The notes beneath the pieces are model-generated. The model had not been told where the DNA came from. It did no database searches and was given only the letters and a program-made list of their open reading frames with translations. From Planctomycetaceae bacterium (GTDB taxonomy: Bacteria; Planctomycetota; UBA1135; GCA-002686595), in NCBI GenBank assembly GCA_011525785.1, contig WYBT01000056.1:208777-272776 (forward strand): a stretch of DNA of 64,000 nt, in the 5' to 3' direction. How positions within the stretch are numbered: the first letter of the stretch is position 1; every line of letters begins with the position of its first letter. Positions 54,747 through 62,406 of the stretch are shown piece by piece. The position numbers were made by a program, and so were the translations under genes.

Positions 54747-57269
54747 GTGCCGCGACTGGACCTGCCCATCGATCTCGTCTTGCCGCAGCTCGTCGACGCG
54801 CTGCGCGGGCACGCCAGCGTCGTGCTGCGCGCGCCCACCGGCGCCGGCAAGACCACGCGCGTTCCGCCGGCACTGCTGGACGCGGGTCTGGCGAGCGGAA
54901 AGCAGCTCGTGCTGCTCGAACCGCGGCGTCTGGCGGCGCGCGCGGCGGCCCGGCGGATCGCCAGCGAGCGCGGCGTCGAGCTGGGCGGCGAAGTGGGCTG
55001 GCGCGTGCGCTTCGACAACAAGAGTTCGCGCGCCACGAAGATCCTCGTCGTCACCGAAGGGATCCTCGTGCGCCGCCTGCAGGACGATCCGTTCCTCGAG
55101 GACGTGGGCTGCGTGGTGTTCGACGAGTTCCACGAGCGCAGCCTCGACACCGACCTCTCGCTGGCGATGGCGCGCAAGCTCCAGCGCGAAGCGCGCCCCG
55201 ACCTCAAGCTCGTGGCGATGTCGGCCACCTTCACGCCGCAGGAGCTGGCGCGTTTTCTGGGCGACGCGCCGATCGTCGAGAGCCAGGGTCGGATGTACGA
55301 GGTCGCGTTCGAGTACCTGCCCTCCGACCCGCGCACGCCGCTCGCCAAGCAAGTGGCCGTGGGCGTGGCGCGCGCGCTCGAGCGGACGGGCGGCCACGTG
55401 CTGGTGTTCCTGCCCGGCGTGGGCGAGATCCGGCGCGCGGGCGAAGCGCTGGCGGAGATGTGCGCGCGCCGCGGCGCGCAGGTGTTCGAGCTCTACGGCG
55501 ATCTGCCGGCGGAGCAGCAGGACGCGGTGCTCGGGCCGAGCGCGCGGCGCAAGGTCGTGCTCGCCACGAACGTCGCGCAGACTTCGGTGACGATCGACGG
55601 CGTGACCGCGGTGGTCGACAGCGGGCTGGCGCGCGTGCTGCGCTACGACGCGGCGATCGGACTCGACCGCCTCGAGCTCGAGCGCATCTCGCGCGCCTCC
55701 GCCGACCAACGCGCGGGCCGCGCGGGCCGCACGGCGCCGGGCGTGTGCTGGCGACTGTGGAGCGAGGCCGAGCAGCGCTCGCTCGACGAAGACGACGAAC
55801 CCGAGGTCCGACGCGTCGATCTCGCGGGCGCCGCGCTGCAGTTGCACTCGTGGGGCGAGAGCGACCTCGCGCGCTTTGCGTGGTACGAGCGGCCGGCCGA
55901 CTCTGCGTTGGCCCGTGCCCGCGCGCTGCTCGAGCGACTGGGCGCCGTCGATGCGCGCGGTGCGACGACGGCCATGGGCCAGCGCATGGCGTCCATGCCG
56001 ACGCATCCGCGGCTCGCGCGACTGTTGCTCGCGGGCGAGGAGTTCGAATGCGCCGAACGAGCTGCGTTCGCCGCTGCATTGCTCTCCGAGCGCGATCCGT
56101 TCCTGCGTTCCCGCGAGCGTCGCGGAGCGCGGCACGTTTCCGACAGCGATCTGTTCGACCGCGTGCGAGCGCTGGAGGAGTTCGAGGACTACGGAACGCT
56201 CTCGAGCGAGGTGGGCGAGCTCGAACGCAACGCCGCGCGGGCCGTGCTGCGCGCCAAGGAGCAGCTAGTCCGCATGGTGCGCTCCGACGCGCGGCCGCAG
56301 GGCGCGGCTGCGCTGGCGCGGGCCGTGCTCGCGGCTTATCCCGATCGGCTGGCGCGACGGCGGGCGCCGGGCGAGCGGCGCGGAGTGATGGTCGGCGGAC
56401 GCGGCGTGGCGCTGGCCGAGGAGAGCGCGGTGGCCGATGCGGAGCTGTTCGTGTGCCTCGATCTCGACGCGGGCAAGCGCGGGGAGCGCGCCGAGGCGCA
56501 GGTGCGCAGCGCTTCAGCGGTGCAGCGCGAGTGGCTGCCGCGCGAGGGCCTCGCGACGAAGGTGGATGTGTCGTTCGACGAGCGCACGGAACGCGTCGTA
56601 GCGCTCAAACGCACGCTGTTCGACGACCTCGCGCTCGATGAAGTGCAAGCTGCGTTGCCGAGCGACGGCGAGCCGGCGCGTGTGCTCGCGGAAGCGGCGA
56701 CCAAGCGCTTCGAGCGCGTCTGGCCCAAGGACGACAAGGATCTCGAGCGCTTCGTCGCGCGCGTGCGCTGCCTGGCGCAGTGGATGCCCGATCTCGAGTT
56801 GCCGAGCTTCGACGAGGCGGCGCTGGCGGCCGTGCTGCCCGAGCTGTGCGAGGGGCGGCGCTCGTTCGAGGAGTTGCGCCGCGCGCCGTGGCTCGACGCC
56901 CTGCGCGCGCGTTTGAGCTACGCACAGCTCCAGACGCTCGAGCGCGAGGCCCCCGATCGGCTCGCCGCGCCCAGCGGCAGCCAGATCCGCATCGAGTACG
57001 AGCCGGGCAAGGCGCCGGTGCTCGCGGCGCGCATCCAAGAGCTCTTCGGCCTCGCCGAAACGCCGCGCATCGCCGGCGGGCGCGTCGGCGTGCTGATGCA
57101 CCTGCTCGCGCCCAACCACCGGCCGCAGCAGATCACCGAAGACCTGCGCAGCTTTTGGAACAACACCTACCCGCAGGTGAAGAAGGAGCTGTCGCGCCGC
57201 TACCCGCGCCACTCCTGGCCGGACGATCCGTGGAGCGCCACGCCGCAGCGCCGTCCGACACGCCGCTGA
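54747..57269 (+). CDS. hrpB: ATP-dependent helicase HrpB (DEAH-box)
   Basis: This 840-residue protein begins at GTG 54747. It contains Walker A (RAPTGAGKTTRVP), DEFHERSLDTDL (DEFH-box), SATF, and QRAGRAGRTAPG (motif VI), then the helicase-associated HA2 and the HrpB-specific C-terminal domain (WSATPQRR end). HrpB is a predicted RNA helicase whose physiological role is not firmly known. Divergent from iscS. Its stop is followed by the toxin-like gene 20 bp later. Confidence 0.95.
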   Translation: MPRLDLPIDLVLPQLVDALRGHASVVLRAPTGAGKTTRVPPALLDAGLASGKQLVLLEPRRLAARAAARRIASERGVELGGEVGWRVRFDNKSSRATKILVVTEGILVRRLQDDPFLEDVGCVVFDEFHERSLDTDLSLAMARKLQREARPDLKLVAMSATFTPQELARFLGDAPIVESQGRMYEVAFEYLPSDPRTPLAKQVAVGVARALERTGGHVLVFLPGVGEIRRAGEALAEMCARRGAQVFELYGDLPAEQQDAVLGPSARRKVVLATNVAQTSVTIDGVTAVVDSGLARVLRYDAAIGLDRLELERISRASADQRAGRAGRTAPGVCWRLWSEAEQRSLDEDDEPEVRRVDLAGAALQLHSWGESDLARFAWYERPADSALARARALLERLGAVDARGATTAMGQRMASMPTHPRLARLLLAGEEFECAERAAFAAALLSERDPFLRSRERRGARHVSDSDLFDRVRALEEFEDYGTLSSEVGELERNAARAVLRAKEQLVRMVRSDARPQGAAALARAVLAAYPDRLARRRAPGERRGVMVGGRGVALAEESAVADAELFVCLDLDAGKRGERAEAQVRSASAVQREWLPREGLATKVDVSFDERTERVVALKRTLFDDLALDEVQAALPSDGEPARVLAEAATKRFERVWPKDDKDLERFVARVRCLAQWMPDLELPSFDEAALAAVLPELCEGRRSFEELRRAPWLDALRARLSYAQLQTLEREAPDRLAAPSGSQIRIEYEPGKAPVLAARIQELFGLAETPRIAGGRVGVLMHLLAPNHRPQQITEDLRSFWNNTYPQVKKELSRRYPRHSWPDDPWSATPQRRPTRR

Positions 57270-57289
57270 GCCACGCCTGAGCTGTCGCA

Positions 57290-57748
57290 ATGAAACGCAC
57301 GCCTCGCCTGTCGTTGTTCGCGCTGGTCGCGCTGCTGCTCGCGGCGCTGGTCTTCCCGGAGTTCCGCGCGCAGGTCTTCACGCTGCTCGAGCAGTCCGCG
57401 AGCGAACAGTCGAGCGAGCCGGCGAGCGCGCCTCGCTCGCCAGCGACCGTCGAGCTCGTCGGCTTTCGTTCGGCGCGAGCGCTCGACGAGCACTTCGAGA
57501 AGCACGGCGCCGAGTTCGGCCGCATCACGCGCGAGGAGTACCTACGCCTGGCGTGCGAGCTGCGCGATGCGCCCGTCGGCGGCGGAATCGTCGAGGCGCG
57601 CCGCCCCGACGGCGTGATCACGCGCTTCGACCGCCGCAGCGGCGCGTTCCTGGCCTTCAACGCCGACCGCACGCTGCGCACGTTCTTCAAGCCCAACGAC
57701 GGCCTGGAGTACTTCGAGCGCCAGCTCGAGCGGGAGCGCGAGCGTTGA
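57290..57748 (+). CDS. Membrane-anchored protein with a BECR-type (polymorphic-toxin-like) C-terminal domain
   Basis: This 152-residue protein has a hydrophobic N-terminus (LSLFALVALLLAALVF, 8-22), a Ser/Pro-rich linker, then a compact domain (55-150) with LDEHFEKHGAEFG, ITREEYLRLACEL, RRPDGVITRFDR and RTLRTFFKPNDGLEYF. His68, Lys71-His72, the RxDG turn and the T-FFKP end resemble C-terminal nuclease domains of the barnase/EndoU/ColicinE5-RelE type in CDI and polymorphic toxins. It overlaps the next gene by TTGA, a typical toxin-immunity spacing. Being so short, it lacks a delivery region. Toxin activity is an inference; an RNA-processing or envelope role is possible. Confidence 0.55.
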   Translation: MKRTPRLSLFALVALLLAALVFPEFRAQVFTLLEQSASEQSSEPASAPRSPATVELVGFRSARALDEHFEKHGAEFGRITREEYLRLACELRDAPVGGGIVEARRPDGVITRFDRRSGAFLAFNADRTLRTFFKPNDGLEYFERQLERERER

Positions 57749-58155
57749 GCGCGCCGCTCGATCCGGTGCGCGAGCACCTGCGCCTGCGCGGCTGTGCAGC
57801 GCATGTCGTCGAGCGCGGGCTCGAGGGCTTGATCGCAGCCTGGGCGATGACTGCCGACGAAGTGGCCGGCGGCTATCGCTTCGGACTGGACGACTACCGC
57901 AACGACGTCGATGCGCGCCAGTTGATCGAGGAGGTCCTCGTACACGCGCCCGACGAGGCCCGCGAGGCGCTGCGCGCTGCGGTGGAGTTGCTCGACGAGC
58001 GCATCGGCGCCTGGCTCGGGCCGCCGGGCGCGTGCGTGTGGGGCGAGGCCATTGCGCGCGCGCAGGCTTGGACGCCAGAGCGCAACTGGTGGTACTTCCG
58101 CTGGCCGCGCGAACTCGCCGCGTCAGAGCAGGAAGCACCGCCCGAAGGCGCGTAG
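57745..58155 (+). CDS. Small acidic partner protein, possible immunity protein
   Basis: This 136-residue protein starts at TTG 57745, overlapping the upstream gene's TGA. It is acidic and all-helical in the first part (VERGLEGLIAAWAMTADEVAGGYRFGLDDYRNDVDARQLIEEVL) and ends with WTPERNWWYFRWPRE, a tryptophan-rich tail. No named family is recognised. Net acidity, coupling to a toxin-like gene and lack of a signal fit a cytoplasmic immunity or antitoxin protein, but this is inferred. Its 3' end overlaps the convergent Fe-S gene by 33 bp. Confidence 0.6.
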   Translation: MSAPLDPVREHLRLRGCAAHVVERGLEGLIAAWAMTADEVAGGYRFGLDDYRNDVDARQLIEEVLVHAPDEAREALRAAVELLDERIGAWLGPPGACVWGEAIARAQAWTPERNWWYFRWPRELAASEQEAPPEGA

Positions 58156-59418
58156 CTTCGCGAGGCTCCCGCGCACGCGGATGCGGCGCGTGACGAGTTG
58201 CCAGAGCAGATTGCGCTCGCCGCGCAGCACGCCGATCCACGCCTGCGCATCGGCGCGGACCAGCGTGTCCAACTCGCCGACCAGCCCTTCGCTCAACTCG
58301 AGTCGTCCCGCGTCGATGACGATCGTGGCGCGCGCGCTGCTCGCGCCGCGGAACTCGAAGCCGATGCGGAGGCGGAGCCCTTTCGCGCGCGAGCGTTGGA
58401 AGTTCAGCGCCGTTCCGCGCAGAAAGCCCTCGACATTGCGCGGACGCAGGCGCGTGCCTACGCGGCGAATCTGCTTGTGCGGGAAGCGCGCGGCGACGTG
58501 CTGCTCGGCGTCGGAGCCCGCGGCGACGTACACCGGCTCGACCTTGTCGACGAGCGGGTCGAGCACCTCGCGCAGGAACCCGCGTCGATCGGCGCGGAAC
58601 GGTCCCATCACGTCCTCGCCCGCCGGGCAGACGGCGATGCAGTACGCGGCCTTGTAGTTCGGCCCGAAGGCCAGGCTCTGCCACATCGAGGCGGTCTCGG
58701 CCTCGCTGACGCGCGCGCGGTAGTCGGCGCCGTCGCGCGCCTGGGCCACGGTCTCGATCCAGTCGCCGAACCCGCCCATGAACTCGCGGTAGTTGTGCGT
58801 GTAGCACGCGGCGAAGTCGAAGCGGCCGTCGGGAGCGATCGCGCCGACGGGACAGGCCGCCACGCACAGCTTGCAGCTCACGCACGGGTTGAAGTTCAGG
58901 GGTCGGGCCTGCTCGTCGACGCGCGCCTCGATCAACACGCTCGCGAGCAGCACGAAGCTGCCCCAGCGCGGGTGGATCAGGTTGCGGTGGATGCCGATGC
59001 GGCCCAGGCCCGCGGCCTGCGCGACGAGCTTGTGCGAGACGACCCAGGTCTTGCCGGGGAAGACGTCCATCTCCATCGGGAACCCGGCGGCCGGGTTGAG
59101 CGCCGCCACGCCGGCGCGCTCGAGCTCGCCGACCACGGCCTGGGCCACTTCGTTGGCGCGCTCGCTGCTCGCGTGGAACTCGAGGTTGGCGACGCTGCGC
59201 GCTGGACTGCGGATGGGCGTGCGGTGCATGCGCACGACGAGCGCCATCACGGTTCGCGTGCGCGGCAGCGCGCGCAGGATGTCGGCGCGGTCGGCGTCGA
59301 GCGCCGGGTCGTCGAGCTCGACGAAGCCCGCGTCGTCGGCGCCGTGTGCGTGCGCGATCTGTCGGAGCCAGGCGCCCGAGAGGGTCGGGGCGGTCGAGGT
59401 GGCGGCGGGAGCGAACAT
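58123..59418 (-). CDS. 4Fe-4S protein (QueG-like core) with C-terminal SCP2-like domain
   Basis: This 431-residue protein has an N-terminal region like the epoxyqueuosine-reductase/reductive-dehalogenase fold (AHGADDAGFVEL, LPRTRTVMALV, GRIGIHRNLIHPRWGSFVLLASVL), then a ferredoxin pattern CVSCKLCVAACPVG and a second partial set (YCIAVCP). From about 345 follows an SCP2/sterol-carrier-like domain (RLRIGFEFRG, IVIDAGRLELSEG, DAQAWIGVLRGE). The real substrate is unknown. A MarR-type palindrome sits one base before ATG 59418 in the same orientation as one before the marR gene, so it is probably repressed by that protein. Confidence 0.8.
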   Translation of the reverse strand: MFAPAATSTAPTLSGAWLRQIAHAHGADDAGFVELDDPALDADRADILRALPRTRTVMALVVRMHRTPIRSPARSVANLEFHASSERANEVAQAVVGELERAGVAALNPAAGFPMEMDVFPGKTWVVSHKLVAQAAGLGRIGIHRNLIHPRWGSFVLLASVLIEARVDEQARPLNFNPCVSCKLCVAACPVGAIAPDGRFDFAACYTHNYREFMGGFGDWIETVAQARDGADYRARVSEAETASMWQSLAFGPNYKAAYCIAVCPAGEDVMGPFRADRRGFLREVLDPLVDKVEPVYVAAGSDAEQHVAARFPHKQIRRVGTRLRPRNVEGFLRGTALNFQRSRAKGLRLRIGFEFRGASSARATIVIDAGRLELSEGLVGELDTLVRADAQAWIGVLRGERNLLWQLVTRRIRVRGSLAKLRAFGRCFLL

Positions 59419-59434
59419 AGGTGTATATGCAAGT
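59419..59434 (-). promoter_or_regulatory. MarR-type operator at the Fe-S gene start
   Basis: Read on the minus strand, ACTTGCATATACACCT lies directly before the start codon of the Fe-S/SCP2-like gene. It matches the palindrome at 60010-60025 in 14 of 16 positions. Such TTGCATATACAA-like sites are typical MarR-family operators. A repressor bound here would block the start region itself. Confidence 0.7.
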
Positions 59435-59512
59435 AATGCAGCGGGGTGAGGAGTCGCTGTCGAAGCGCGCGAGGAGTGCGGGTGGATTGCGGAAGCGGTC
59501 GCTGTCGCTGGG

Positions 59513-59995
59513 CTACGCGCCCATGTAGTGGCCGGCGATGCGCAGGAGCGCCTGCGCGTCGCTGTCGCCCAGTTCTTCGAGGGCCTGCGTTTGTGCGCTG
59601 CGCCAGGCCGCGCAGGCGCGCTCGAAGCCGGCCTTGCCCGCAGCGGTGAGCCGCAGCGGCCGCGCGCGCGAGTCACGTCCGGCGGCGCTCTTCGTGTCGG
59701 CCGACGACTCGACGGCGATCCAACCCCGCGCGCGCAGGCGCTCGAGGTTGCGACTGAGCGTGCTCTCGTCGATGCACAGCGCCGTTCCGAGGCGGCTGGC
59801 GAGGATCCCCGGGTGGCCGCTGATCGCGACCAGCAGGTTGAACTGACTGACTTTGAGGTCGTGCTCGGCGAGCGCGCGGTCGTAGATGGCGCTGAGCGCT
59901 CGGTTGAGCACGCGCGCACGCAGCGCGAGGCACTGCTCGGCGATCGCGTGGGGGTCGCTGTCGTCGCTGCGGGTCGCTTTGCGGGAGCTGGGCAT
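59513..59995 (-). CDS. MarR-family transcriptional repressor
   Basis: This 160-residue protein (ATG 59995) has the winged-helix MarR fold: EQCLALRARVLNRALSAIYDRAL, HDLKVSQFNLLVAI, RLGTALCIDESTLSRNLERLRARGW (recognition helix), a wing with GRDSRARPLRLTAAGKAGF, and a C-terminal dimer helix. It probably senses a small molecule or oxidant. The gene has a palindrome (ACTTGTATATGCAAGT) upstream and lies 95 bp in front of the Fe-S gene, which has a matching site. Autoregulation and control of that gene are inferred. Confidence 0.92.
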   Translation of the reverse strand: MPSSRKATRSDDSDPHAIAEQCLALRARVLNRALSAIYDRALAEHDLKVSQFNLLVAISGHPGILASRLGTALCIDESTLSRNLERLRARGWIAVESSADTKSAAGRDSRARPLRLTAAGKAGFERACAAWRSAQTQALEELGDSDAQALLRIAGHYMGA

Positions 59996-60009
59996 CGAGG
60001 CGTCTGACA

Positions 60010-60025
60010 ACTTGTATATGCAAGT
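60010..60025 (-). promoter_or_regulatory. MarR-type operator upstream of marR
   Basis: ACTTGTATATGCAAGT is an imperfect 16-bp palindrome (two mismatched positions) centred about 22 nt before the marR start. It recurs at the downstream Fe-S gene. This fits the usual autorepression of MarR genes. Confidence 0.75.
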
Positions 60026-60113
60026 AGACCACGGTTCAAGCCGCTCCCGGCGATTTCTCTGGGATCGAAGCGCGCGGGCGAGGTGCGTGGGCCGACGCCA
60101 TACTCGCGGACCT

Positions 60114-60566
60114 GTGGAGCATTCACTTCCGAACCTCGAACGCACCCGCGGCGCAGCGCACTGGATCGTGCTCGTCGCCGCGTTGATCGCGCCCGTCACG
60201 CTGGTTGCGGGGCGCATGCTCCTCACGCCGTCGCCCGCGGGTCACGGCACGCACACGCAACTGGGGTTGCCGCCGTGCCAGACGATGAACTGGTTCGGCG
60301 TGCCTTGCCCCGGCTGCGGTGTGACGACCTCGTTCGCCTGGTTCGCGCACGCTGGCCTGTGGGAATCGCTGCGCACGCAGCCGTTGGGCTTCGCGATCGG
60401 GATGGTCGCGTTGCTCGCCGCCCCGCTGGCGGTGCTCGCTCACGTCCGCGGACTCGATCTCGGAGAGCAGGTGCGTGCGAGGAACCGCTACTCGACCTGG
60501 TTCGCGGTGGGCGTGTTCGCCGCCGCCGCGTGGATCTACAAGCTCGCCGTCGTCTGGCTGAGCTGA
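60114..60566 (+). CDS. DUF2752 membrane protein
   Basis: This 150-residue protein starts at GTG 60114. It has three membrane segments (HWIVLVAALIAPVTLVAG, FAIGMVALLAAPLAVLAHV, WFAVGVFAAAAWIYKLAVVWL) and the DUF2752 signature FGVPCPGCGVTTSF between the first two. The role of the family is not known; the CPxCG pair may bind metal or form a disulfide. Convergent with rsgA (1-bp gap). Confidence 0.88.
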   Translation: MEHSLPNLERTRGAAHWIVLVAALIAPVTLVAGRMLLTPSPAGHGTHTQLGLPPCQTMNWFGVPCPGCGVTTSFAWFAHAGLWESLRTQPLGFAIGMVALLAAPLAVLAHVRGLDLGEQVRARNRYSTWFAVGVFAAAAWIYKLAVVWLS

Positions 60567-60567
60567 C

Positions 60568-61536
60568 TCAGGACTCGTCGTTCGGGGCTTCGTCCGGCGG
60601 CGCGTCGGTTTCGGCCGTCGGCGCCTTGCGCAGCTCGTCGAGCATCTCCAGGTAGCTGGCCAGTCGCGACGGCGCGATTTGACCGCGCTCCACCGCTGCG
60701 AACACGCCGCACTCCGGTTCGTGGTCGTGCGAGCAGTTGGGGAAGCGGCACGCGCCTGCGAAGCGTGCGAAGTCGACGAACATGCCGCGCAGCTCCGCGG
60801 CGCGCGCGTTGTGCAAGCGGAACGTGCGCACGCCGGGCGTGTCGATCACCCAGCCGCCGAAGTCCAGCGCGTGCAACTGCGAGTGGCTGGTGGTGTGCTT
60901 GCCCTGGTCCCAGTACTTGCTGATCTTGCCGATCTTCAGCCCCAGCCCGGGTTGCAGCGCGTTGAGCAGGCTCGACTTGCCGACGCCCGAGCCGCCGTAG
61001 AACACGCTCACGCGTCCGCGCAGGCGCTCGCGCAGCGCCTCGACGCCAACGCCGGTCGTGGCGCAGGTTTCGAGCACCTCCAGGCCCAGTCGCTCGTACG
61101 TGGCGCGGATCGCCGGCGCGTCGCCGTTCTTGTCGAGGTCGATCTTGTTGAGGATCAGCGCGGCCGGCACCTGGTACCACTGGCAAGCGGCGAGCACGCG
61201 GTCGGCGCGGTTGGACGAGAAGCCGGGCCGCGCGAGCGAGCTGACCATGTACAGCCGGTCGATGTTCGCTGCGAGCACCTGCTCGCGCGGATCGTGCATC
61301 GACGACATCCGGCCGAGGCGATTGCGGCGCGGGAGCACCTCTTCGATGCCGCGCGGGTCGCCGGCCATGTCGACGCGCACCAAGTCGCCGACCGCGATCG
61401 GGTTGCGCTGCGGGCCGCGCACTTCGAACAGCTTGCCGCGCGGAGCGCACAGCAGCACTTCGCCGTCGATCTCGACGTGACAGACCTTGGCGTCGGTGCG
61501 GACCACGCGGCCGGTCTTCAGGTGGGGGTCGTTCAT
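60568..61536 (-). CDS. rsgA: Ribosome small subunit-dependent GTPase RsgA
   Basis: This 322-residue circularly permuted GTPase helps late 30S assembly. It has an OB-like N-terminal domain (GRVVRTDAKVCHVEI), then NKIDLDK (G4) before GGSGVGKSSLLNAL (G1), IDTPGVR (G3), the permuted order typical of RsgA/YjeQ, and a zinc-binding end with FPNCSHDHEPECGV. ATG 61536 fits the usual length. Confidence 0.96.
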   Translation of the reverse strand: MNDPHLKTGRVVRTDAKVCHVEIDGEVLLCAPRGKLFEVRGPQRNPIAVGDLVRVDMAGDPRGIEEVLPRRNRLGRMSSMHDPREQVLAANIDRLYMVSSLARPGFSSNRADRVLAACQWYQVPAALILNKIDLDKNGDAPAIRATYERLGLEVLETCATTGVGVEALRERLRGRVSVFYGGSGVGKSSLLNALQPGLGLKIGKISKYWDQGKHTTSHSQLHALDFGGWVIDTPGVRTFRLHNARAAELRGMFVDFARFAGACRFPNCSHDHEPECGVFAAVERGQIAPSRLASYLEMLDELRKAPTAETDAPPDEAPNDES

Positions 61537-61622
61537 GTGCGCGCGTTTCCTGCGCTGCGCCGCAGATGCTAATCGGACCGCACGCATCCGCCTCACGGCC
61601 GACTGCTATAACTGCGCGCCGC

Positions 61623-62402
61623 ATGCGTCGGCCCGATCCGATCCGCTCGCGCGACAACCCCGAGCTCAAGCGCCTGAAGGCTGCGGCGGCGGGCCGCGAG
61701 GACAGCTTGGTCGCGCTCGAAGGCGAGCGCCTGGTCCGCGACGCACTGAGCGCCGGGCTCCCGCTCGAGTGCGTGTTCGTAGGCGCACGGCGCGAGGCGC
61801 TGGCGCTCGAGTTCGAACGGGCTGGAGCGCGTGTGCGAGTGGTCGACGACGCGTTGCTAGAGGCCGCGAGCGCGCTCAAGAACTCACAAGGCGTGATGGC
61901 GCTTGCTGCGCCTCCCTCGCCGCGGACGTTGGCGGACACGCGCCTGGGGCCCGAGGCGCTGGTGCTGGTGGTCGCGGGCGTCGCCGACCCGGGCAATCTC
62001 GGCGCGCTCGCGCGCAGCGCGGAAGCCGCGGGCGCCGAAGCGCTCGGAATCGTCGCGGGCGGGGTCAGTCCCTGGAACCCGCGCGTGTTGCGCGGCGCGA
62101 TGGGAAGTCTGCTGCGATTGCCTGTGCTGCGCTGGCCTGCTGCCGACGAAGCGTCCGAGGAGCTCGTGGAGCACGGCTTCCGGCAAGTTTGCGCCGCCAC
62201 GCGCGGCGGACGGGCGCCGTCGCAGTTCGACTGGAGCGGTCGGATCGCGCTGTGGCTGGGGGCCGAGAGCGGCGAGCTCCCGCCGGTGTGCGCGACGTTC
62301 GAGCGCATCACGATTCCCATGCACGCCGCGGTTGAGTCGCTCAACGTGAGCGTCGCCGGCTCGCTGCTCTTGTTCGCCGCCGGGCGCGTTCCGGGAGGCT
62401 GA
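61623..62402 (+). CDS. SpoU/TrmH-family RNA methyltransferase
   Basis: This 259-residue SPOUT enzyme methylates a 2'-O ribose in rRNA or tRNA. It has an N-terminal substrate-binding part (RSRDNPELKRLKAAAAGREDSLVALEGER is typical for RlmB/YsgA-like proteins) and the knot motifs VADPGNLGALARSAEAAG, LWLGAESGELP and IPMHAAVESLNVSVAGSLLLF. The exact target is unclear. It is divergent from rsgA and followed by rarA after 4 bp, so probably co-transcribed. Confidence 0.93.
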   Translation: MRRPDPIRSRDNPELKRLKAAAAGREDSLVALEGERLVRDALSAGLPLECVFVGARREALALEFERAGARVRVVDDALLEAASALKNSQGVMALAAPPSPRTLADTRLGPEALVLVVAGVADPGNLGALARSAEAAGAEALGIVAGGVSPWNPRVLRGAMGSLLRLPVLRWPAADEASEELVEHGFRQVCAATRGGRAPSQFDWSGRIALWLGAESGELPPVCATFERITIPMHAAVESLNVSVAGSLLLFAAGRVPGG

Positions 62403-62406
62403 GCCG

